DNA of 9,760 bases from Nitrospinae bacterium CG11_big_fil_rev_8_21_14_0_20_56_8 (GTDB lineage Bacteria > Nitrospinota > Nitrospinia > Nitrospinales > VA-1). Below are positions 4,526 to 9,760 of the stretch, piece after piece. The first letter of the stretch is position 1. The number at the start of each line of letters is the position of its first letter. The stretch spans positions 446 to 10,205 of the forward strand of contig PCWF01000181.1 in NCBI GenBank assembly GCA_002796165.1, given 5' to 3'. The notes under the pieces are model-generated. The model was not told the DNA's origin, did no database searches, and saw only the letters and a list, made by a program, of their open reading frames with translations. The translations under genes were made by a program, and so were the position numbers.

Positions 4526-7135
4526 ATGAAACAGGGAACTGAAAACTTCAAGGTCCGAATCCTTGTCCCCTTTGGCCTGGCCCTCCTTCTCATCCTCGGT
4601 GTTTCGTTTAATTTCATTTTCTGGCAACAACAAAACCATGTCGATCAGGTCATGCACCAGAACCTGCAGAGACTCCAGAATGCCCTGGACCAGGTTCTGC
4701 GGGAGGAAGCCCAAACTCTCGACAGTTATCTCAGCCTTCTTCTCACCCACCCGGAATTATTGCGCGCCCTTGAGGAAAAAAACCGCGATCACCTCCTGGA
4801 ATTGACCCAACCCCTATTCGCCAACCTCCGCGAAAATTATGGGGTTACTCACTTGTACTTTTATCGTCCCGACCGGACCGCATTTTTGCGTGTCCATCTT
4901 CCCGAGATCCATGGCGACGCGATCAACCGGAACACTCTTTTGAATGCCGCGAAAACGCTGAGAGAAAACTGGAATATTGAGGTGGGCCGGTTCGGAACGC
5001 TTACCCTCCGCAATGTACGCCCGTGCATCAAGGACGGTCAGCTTATTGGGTTTGTCGAGATCGGGAAAGAGTTGTTGAATTTCACCACGCAAATTTCCCA
5101 TCTCCTCAATATCGAAATGATCCTCCTGCTGGACAAAAAACTCATCCAACGTTCGGAATGGGAAACCCGCCAGAAAGCAAAACAGCGCACCTGGAAATGG
5201 GACCTGTTGCGCGACGAGGTGGTCATCGACAGCACCCTGAATTCCCTGCCTGGGGGACTGGCCCCGGCTATGGGCTCGGTGTCGGGCGGGGACGTTCCCG
5301 CTCCTCTCTTCTCGCTCAAAGACCCACGGACGGGCCGAAACTGGCAGGGAGGGGAAATTCCGCTCCGGGACAACCAGGGAATTCCGCTAGGCCATATCCT
5401 TATACTCCATGACACCCGTCCGGATGCCAAGACCCTGTCCTTTCAGGTCATGGTGCTGATCGCCATTGCCGTTCTGGGCGGCGGATGTTTACTCACCCTC
5501 GCATGGTTCTACGTCCAGTTCATCGAAAAAAGCCTGACCCAGGCCCGGCGGGATCTTTCGCTTGAAATCTGGAAACGCGAAGCCACGGGCAAATCGCTTC
5601 TGGAAAGCGAATCGCGGTTACAGGACATCATCAACAACACCAATGCCGTCATTTTTTCCAAGGATCCGAAAGGCCGGCACCTCCACATCAACCGGGAATG
5701 CGAGCGTATCCTGGGATTGAAATGCGAGGCGATTCGGGGCAAAACCGTTTTTGACCTCTTCCCACGGGAGATCGCGGAAATTCTGGAATGCAACGATCAA
5801 AAAGTCCTGGCGGAAGGGAAACCGGTCCAGTACGAGGAAACCCTTCCCCTCCCGGACGGGAAACACACTTTTATCTCCATCAAGTTCCCTCTTAAGGACG
5901 CGGCGGGAAACACCTACGGCCTATGCGGAATCTCCACGGACATCAGCGATCGCAAGCGGGCGGAGGAGGAGTTGATCAAGGCCCATAGCAATCTCGAATG
6001 GGAGGTGGCTCAACGGACCAGCGAATTACGAAAAACCAACAAGCAACTGCAAATCGAAATTTCCGAGCGTGAAAAAATAGAGCAGTCCCTGATCGACAGC
6101 CAACTCCGTACCCGCGCGGTGGTGGAAGGGGTTCTTGACGGTATTATCACTTTCAACGACAAGGGAGACATTGAAACGCTCAATTCGTCCGCCGAACTCC
6201 TTTTCGGTTACACCCTCACCGAACTGATGCGTAAAAACTTTTCCCTGTTGCTAGCCCCGGAAAACCGGGAGAATCTGGACAGGGTTTTCGGAGAAATCCG
6301 GAAACGCGGCCGGATTCATCCCAAGTCTTCCTCCTCGGAAATGGTGGGTCTCCGCAAAGACGGGTCCACCTTCCCCATGGAAGTCGCCTTCAATCCGGTA
6401 ACGCTGGGCAAGGGGATGATCGTCGTCGGGGTGTTCAAGAACATCACGCTCAAAAAACAGGCGGAAGAAAACATCAAAAACTCGCACGAGCAACTGAGAC
6501 GGCTTTATTCCCATATTCAAACCATCCGGGAAGAAGAGCGGAACCGGATCGCCCGGGAAATCCATGACGAATTGGGACAGGTGCTGACCACCCTGAAACT
6601 CGAGCTGTCATGGCTCCTGAAAAAACTCCCCGAAGCGGAGACCCAGGCGCGGGAAAAAGCTCAATCCATCCTCAACGATATCGACTCCACGATTCAGATG
6701 GTCAAGCGGCTGATCACGAAACTCCGTCCCGAAATTCTCGATCTCCTCGGAATCGGGGAAGCCATTGAATGGCAGACTGAAGAGTTCCAGCAACGGACCG
6801 GGGTCGAAACCGAATGTATCATCAACGCTCCCGGACTTTCTCTCGATCCCGAACGGTCGATCGCCCTGTTCCGGATTTTCCAGGAAGCTCTGACCAATGT
6901 GACCCGCCACGCGGAGGCGTCCCGGGTTGTGGTCAATCTCCGCCGGAATGATGATAAACTGGAACTGGAAGTCATCGACGATGGCAAAGGCCTCGACGAG
7001 AGTTCCCTTTCGAATTTGACCTCTTACGGCCTGACGGGAATGAGAGAGCGAGTCCTGACTCTGGGGGGGAAAATTTCCATTGAAGGTCCTACGGGACAAG
7101 GAACCCGGATATGGGTTAGAATACCCTGCCAATGA
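4526..7135 (+). CDS. Membrane sensor histidine kinase, dCache_3-like sensor, two PAS domains, NarL-type kinase core
   Basis: An 869-residue inner-membrane kinase that would autophosphorylate on a histidine and pass phosphate to the regulator encoded next. TM1 is at about 11-33 and TM2 at about 305-329, enclosing a large periplasmic sensor. The sensor segment HLYFYRPDRTAFLRVHLPEIHGD (108-131, quoted in part), followed by VGRFGTLTLRNVRP and GFVEIGKELL, resembles the double-Cache dCache_3 family. PAS1 spans about 355-480 and PAS2 about 520-648, with a heptad-rich helix between (480-520). HisKA_3 carries REIHDELGQ with phospho-acceptor His680. The ATPase domain has FQEALTNVTRHA (N-box Asn791), DDGKGL (818-823) and YGLTGMRERV (834-843). 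The ligand is unknown. No HAMP domain is obvious after TM2. The start ATG at 4526 has only a weak ribosome binding site but sits just before the TM1 region and close behind the promoter. Its end overlaps the regulator gene. Confidence 0.95.
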   Translation: MKQGTENFKVRILVPFGLALLLILGVSFNFIFWQQQNHVDQVMHQNLQRLQNALDQVLREEAQTLDSYLSLLLTHPELLRALEEKNRDHLLELTQPLFANLRENYGVTHLYFYRPDRTAFLRVHLPEIHGDAINRNTLLNAAKTLRENWNIEVGRFGTLTLRNVRPCIKDGQLIGFVEIGKELLNFTTQISHLLNIEMILLLDKKLIQRSEWETRQKAKQRTWKWDLLRDEVVIDSTLNSLPGGLAPAMGSVSGGDVPAPLFSLKDPRTGRNWQGGEIPLRDNQGIPLGHILILHDTRPDAKTLSFQVMVLIAIAVLGGGCLLTLAWFYVQFIEKSLTQARRDLSLEIWKREATGKSLLESESRLQDIINNTNAVIFSKDPKGRHLHINRECERILGLKCEAIRGKTVFDLFPREIAEILECNDQKVLAEGKPVQYEETLPLPDGKHTFISIKFPLKDAAGNTYGLCGISTDISDRKRAEEELIKAHSNLEWEVAQRTSELRKTNKQLQIEISEREKIEQSLIDSQLRTRAVVEGVLDGIITFNDKGDIETLNSSAELLFGYTLTELMRKNFSLLLAPENRENLDRVFGEIRKRGRIHPKSSSSEMVGLRKDGSTFPMEVAFNPVTLGKGMIVVGVFKNITLKKQAEENIKNSHEQLRRLYSHIQTIREEERNRIAREIHDELGQVLTTLKLELSWLLKKLPEAETQAREKAQSILNDIDSTIQMVKRLITKLRPEILDLLGIGEAIEWQTEEFQQRTGVETECIINAPGLSLDPERSIALFRIFQEALTNVTRHAEASRVVVNLRRNDDKLELEVIDDGKGLDESSLSNLTSYGLTGMRERVLTLGGKISIEGPTGQGTRIWVRIPCQ

Positions 7136-7782
7136 ATACAACCGTCGAAAGTCAGATCCGGGTCATGATCGCCGATGACCACCCCACCTTCCGCCGCGGA
7201 TTGAAATATATTTTTTCCGAGACGCCCGACATCGTGGTCCAGGGAGAAGCTCAGGATGGACGGGAGCTTTTGGCCGCCATGCCCGATAACCCCTGCGACG
7301 TGGTTCTCCTAGATATCGCCATGCCGGGTCCCAGCGGATTCGAGATATTGAAACAACTCAAGGAACAATACCCGAACCTTCCGGTCCTGATTTTGAGCAT
7401 GTATCCCGAGGATCGGTATGGCGAGCGGTTTCTCCGGTTGGGCGCGGCAGGCTATCTGAACAAGGAAAGTTCGCCGGATCAATTGCTGGACGGGGTTCGC
7501 CAAGTCGCCCGGGGAGAAAAATACATCAGTCCCACCCTGGCGGAAAAACGCGCTCTAATCTCCGCCGAACCTAAAAAAACTCCGCACGAACTGCTGTCCA
7601 ACCGGGAGTATGAGGTGATGTGTCTTCTGGCCTCGGGGAAAACGGTGACGGAAGTGGCCCGGGAACTTTTCCTCAGCGTCAAGACGGTCAGCACGCACCG
7701 GGCTCATATCCTGCAGAAAATGGAAATGAAAAATAATGCCCAGTTGATCCTTTACGCCGTGCAACGCGGCCTGCTGGAGTAA
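7132..7782 (+). CDS. NarL/FixJ-family response regulator (REC plus LuxR-type HTH)
   Basis: This 216-residue cytoplasmic DNA-binding regulator is the clear partner of the preceding kinase. Its ATG overlaps the kinase stop in ATGA, so translation is coupled, and it has no separate ribosome binding site. The receiver domain (about 9-125) has the acidic pair Asp15-Asp16, phospho-acceptor Asp61 in LLDIAMPG, switch Ser89 in LILSMY and Lys111 in GYLNKE; all key residues are present. The C-terminal LuxR/GerE domain (about 152-216) starts with LSNREYEVMCLLASGKT and continues with the recognition helix SVKTVSTHRAHILQKM. Layout and length resemble UvrY/GacA- and NarL-type regulators, but the target genes cannot be deduced. 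The upstream palindrome at 4475-4488 is a candidate site, unproven. A YkgJ-type gene converges on it after 37 nt. Confidence 0.96.
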   Translation: MNTTVESQIRVMIADDHPTFRRGLKYIFSETPDIVVQGEAQDGRELLAAMPDNPCDVVLLDIAMPGPSGFEILKQLKEQYPNLPVLILSMYPEDRYGERFLRLGAAGYLNKESSPDQLLDGVRQVARGEKYISPTLAEKRALISAEPKKTPHELLSNREYEVMCLLASGKTVTEVARELFLSVKTVSTHRAHILQKMEMKNNAQLILYAVQRGLLE

Positions 7783-7797
7783 CCGGGATTCCCCCGG
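7783..7797. terminator. Weak GC hairpin between convergent genes
   Basis: CCGGG (7783-7787) and CCCGG (7793-7797) form a 5-bp stem with loop ATTCC immediately after the response regulator stop codon. It lies in the 37-nt gap between convergent genes, where a terminator is expected. No U-run follows on the plus strand, so it may only stabilise the 3' end or act with Rho. Low confidence. Confidence 0.3.
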
Positions 7798-7819
7798 AGT
7801 TCCTGCCTCCTTAAAAATC

Positions 7820-8227
7820 CTAAAGATCGAATTTCTTTAAAAACGCCCGAACGGTTTCCACCAATACCATGGGCCCCCGGCCGATTCCCGGGCAGAAGCC
7901 TTCGGCCAGCTTCCAATCGTTCTTCGTTGCCAGAAGTTCTCTCCAGAAGGGGTAGGTCTGGCATTGCTTCGGCTTGACGGGATGGATGTGGCATCCCTCG
8001 AAGGTGAGAAAGGAGCAGGGCCGGTTTTCCTCCACCCGGTGCAACCAGTAGCCGTCTTCCCGAACCAGATATTTCTGCTTGAAGTCCCGGATGGAGCAAT
8101 TCAAATAGGCGGCGACCCGGCGAACGTCCTCGTCATCGAAATAAACTATGCCCGGCTTGAGGCAACACTTGAAGCAGTCGGCCTGGCACTCAAATCTCAG
8201 GGGTTCTTTTTCCCACCATTTCGCCAT
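7820..8227 (-). CDS. YkgJ-family cysteine cluster protein (putative Zn/Fe-binding)
   Basis: A 135-residue cytoplasmic protein of the CxxCxxCC / YkgJ type. It opens with a Cys14-x3-Cys18-x2-Cys21-Cys22 cluster followed by KPGIVYF, then has Cys71 in RPCSFL, Cys79 in GCHIHPVKPKQC, Cys89 before TYPFW, and Cys112 in EGFCPG. Together the conserved cysteines match the family proposed to chelate zinc or an iron-sulfur cluster; its biochemical role is largely unknown. Cys44 in YLNCSI is extra. The ATG at 8227 comes only 2 nt after the proB stop and has no strong ribosome binding site, so translational coupling with proB is likely. The length is typical and the gene is intact. Confidence 0.9.
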   Translation of the reverse strand: MAKWWEKEPLRFECQADCFKCCLKPGIVYFDDEDVRRVAAYLNCSIRDFKQKYLVREDGYWLHRVEENRPCSFLTFEGCHIHPVKPKQCQTYPFWRELLATKNDWKLAEGFCPGIGRGPMVLVETVRAFLKKFDL

Positions 8228-8229
8228 GT

Positions 8230-9399
8230 TCAGACCAGGATCACCAGGTCGTCCCGGTGAATCACTTCCTCGTAAAAGTTAGTGCCCACCATGGTCCGGA
8301 CCAGCGCGGTTTTTTTCCCCCGGATCGATTCCAGGTCCCGCGCGCTATAGTTGACGAGCCCGCGGGCAATTTCGATCGAGGTTTCATCCAGGATCCGTAC
8401 CGGGTTCCCAAATTCGAAATTGCCATCCACCCGGATCACTCCGGCGGGAAGGAGGCTTTTGCCCATCTGCACGAGCGCCTTGCGCGCCCCTTCGTCCACG
8501 GTGATCGTGCCCAGGGGTTTGAGGGTATGGGCGATCCAGTGCTTCCGGTTGCGAATCTTGCCTTTCTCGGAACAAAACAGGGTTCCCACCGGTTCCCCTG
8601 AAAATACCCGGGGAAGAACCTTCTTGTCCAAGCCGTTCACCAGCAGGGTGGGAATCCCGTAACTGAGGGTCTTTTTGGCCGCGAGAACCTTGGTATACAT
8701 CCCGCCGACGGTCAGCCGATTATTGCTTTTGCCCGCGAGACGCTCGATCTCTTCCGTCACCTGTTCCACCTGTGAAATCAATTCGGGGGGGGCCTCCCCC
8801 TTCCGCACTTTTCCCGGATCGCGGGAATACAAACCTTCCACGTCGGACAGGACGATCAACAGCCCGGCATCCACCAGGCAGGCCACCGTCGCCGAAAGGG
8901 TGTCGTTGTCGCCGATCTTGATCTCGTCGACGGTCACGGAATCGTTTTCATTGATGATGGGAATGACGTTATGTTCGAGCAGAGCCTCGATGGTATGCTT
9001 GGCGTTGAGGTAGCGCCGGCGATGCTCCAGGTCGTCGCTCCCGAGAAGGATCTGCGCCACCTTGAGCCCCTGCTTCTCAAACTGCTTTTCGTAGGTATGC
9101 ATGAGAAAACTCTGCCCGATGGCGGCGCAAGCCTGTTTTTCGGGAATGGTGAGGTTGCCCCGGTCGAGGCCCAACCGCTTTCGTCCCGCCATGATCGCTC
9201 CGGAGGAGACCAGCACGACCTGACGCCCCGATTCGACAATGGTTTTGATCATTCGGGCGTAGTACGCAACCATGCGCGGATTCAGCCCGCCCACAAGCAC
9301 CGATTTTCCCGGCTCCTTATGGGCAATGACGCTACTGCCGATCTTGATCACCACCCGTTTCAGCTTGCCCAGAATCTTTTTTCGAGTTTCAATTCCCAT
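8230..9399 (-). CDS. proB: Glutamate 5-kinase with C-terminal PUA domain
   Basis: This 389-residue cytoplasmic enzyme phosphorylates glutamate to gamma-glutamyl phosphate, the first step of proline synthesis. The amino-acid-kinase domain shows RVVIKIGSSVIA (15-26), LVSSGAIMAGRKRLG, PIINENDSVTVDEIKIGDNDTLSA-type substrate segment, SDVEGLYSRDP and the glycine loop VGGMYTK (GTGGMxTK in E. coli, so slightly diverged). The PUA domain begins near GTITVDEGARKAL and contains GNPVRI and ARGLVNYSARDLESIRG. The length agrees with PUA-containing ProB. The ATG at 9399 has AAAGG about 11 nt upstream. In many bacteria feedback by proline acts on the kinase domain; that cannot be judged here. proA is not in the window. 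The YkgJ-type gene follows by 2 nt and an alpha/beta hydrolase ends 72 nt upstream. Confidence 0.97.
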   Translation of the reverse strand: MGIETRKKILGKLKRVVIKIGSSVIAHKEPGKSVLVGGLNPRMVAYYARMIKTIVESGRQVVLVSSGAIMAGRKRLGLDRGNLTIPEKQACAAIGQSFLMHTYEKQFEKQGLKVAQILLGSDDLEHRRRYLNAKHTIEALLEHNVIPIINENDSVTVDEIKIGDNDTLSATVACLVDAGLLIVLSDVEGLYSRDPGKVRKGEAPPELISQVEQVTEEIERLAGKSNNRLTVGGMYTKVLAAKKTLSYGIPTLLVNGLDKKVLPRVFSGEPVGTLFCSEKGKIRNRKHWIAHTLKPLGTITVDEGARKALVQMGKSLLPAGVIRVDGNFEFGNPVRILDETSIEIARGLVNYSARDLESIRGKKTALVRTMVGTNFYEEVIHRDDLVILV

Positions 9400-9471
9400 C
9401 GGTTGTTTTGCCTTTCCCGTTCATCCAAACGCATCGCCACAATTTATCTCAATTGCTTCAATCCTGCATTA

Positions 9472-9760
9472 TCAATTCTTTGGCGTAAGGTCGAGGGTGT
9501 CGCGGATAAACCGCTGAATCGCCTCGAAATAGGCCGGCCCTCCAAGCAGGTAGGTGTCATTATGACGCGCCCCGGCAATATCGTAAAACCTCTTGGGTTC
9601 GCCGGCCGCCTCATACAGCTTCCTGCCCAGGGAATAGGGAACCACCTCGTCAAGCGTGCCATGGAGGAACAGCTTGGGGATACGCACGCGGGGAATTCGC
9701 TCCATCGCGTCGAGGCGTGACCGGATCGCCCAGCCCAGGGGGAAAAAGGGAAAGATTTTC
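9472..9760 (-). CDS. Alpha/beta hydrolase, C-terminal part (5' end outside window)
   Basis: The open frame runs from the window edge to a stop at 9474-9472 and shows about 95 residues of an alpha/beta-hydrolase C-terminus. Before the internal ATG at 9705 the frame already encodes FFPLGWAIRSRLDAM, so the true start lies beyond the window. The block PKLFLHGTLDEVVPYSLGRKLYEA (quoted in part) is the strand carrying the catalytic acid (Asp of TLDEVVP), and GARHNDTYLLGG contains the catalytic His. The pattern is most like the BEM46/ABHD-type serine hydrolases. The nucleophile Ser and oxyanion region are not visible, and the substrate cannot be inferred. It is on the same strand as proB, with a 72-nt gap and no clear terminator between. 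Confidence 0.88.
   Translation of the reverse strand, partial: KIFPFFPLGWAIRSRLDAMERIPRVRIPKLFLHGTLDEVVPYSLGRKLYEAAGEPKRFYDIAGARHNDTYLLGGPAYFEAIQRFIRDTLDLTPKN

Noticed and set aside
4252..4617. 121- and 130-codon minus-strand frames (4252-4617 and 4358-4750) crossing the intergenic region
   Set aside because: They run antisense into the start of the histidine kinase, lack protein-like patterns and would cover the kinase promoter.
9400..9471. Possible proB promoter in the gap after the hydrolase gene (TTGATA-type hexamer)
   Set aside because: No acceptable -10 at proper spacing; the AT-rich gap alone does not prove a promoter.

Overview
The window looks like a bacterial chromosomal core region with moderately high GC (high fifties by eye, not computed). 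The Nfu with an N-terminal scaffold domain, the short CstA, the Cys-pair small protein behind purA and the Cache/PAS histidine kinase together suggest a deltaproteobacterial-type or Nitrospina-like Gram-negative. This is a tentative guess from protein character only. I saw no insertion sequence, phage gene, CRISPR array, tRNA or rRNA.

Layout. Positions 1-4104 are all on the minus strand. In transcription order they read purA (adenylosuccinate synthetase), a 97-residue protein with a vicinal Cys pair, a hairpin terminator around 2468-2498, cstA (a carbon-starvation/peptide or pyruvate-type transporter), and a Nfu-type Fe-S carrier cut by the left edge. A 421-bp divergent intergenic region (4105-4525) holds a near-consensus promoter for purA with a leader of about 200 nt. 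It also holds a putative promoter for the plus-strand genes, overlapped by a perfect 14-bp palindrome. Positions 4526-7782, on the plus strand, carry a two-component system: a membrane NarL-type histidine kinase and its response regulator, overlapping by 4 nt. Positions 7820-9760, on the minus strand, carry the end of an alpha/beta hydrolase (cut by the right edge), proB (glutamate 5-kinase), and a YkgJ-type cysteine-cluster protein 2 nt behind proB, which converges on the response regulator.

How the genes relate. purA and proB are housekeeping biosynthesis genes. The two-component system is self-contained, and its signal and regulon cannot be read from the window. cstA and nfu lie on one strand with a 107-nt gap and may share a transcript, though no functional link is evident. 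The least explained parts are the Cys-pair small protein, the palindrome at the kinase promoter and the structured purA leader. I did not find a clear novel multi-gene system. The long open frames antisense to cstA, purA and nfu are shadows of the real genes.
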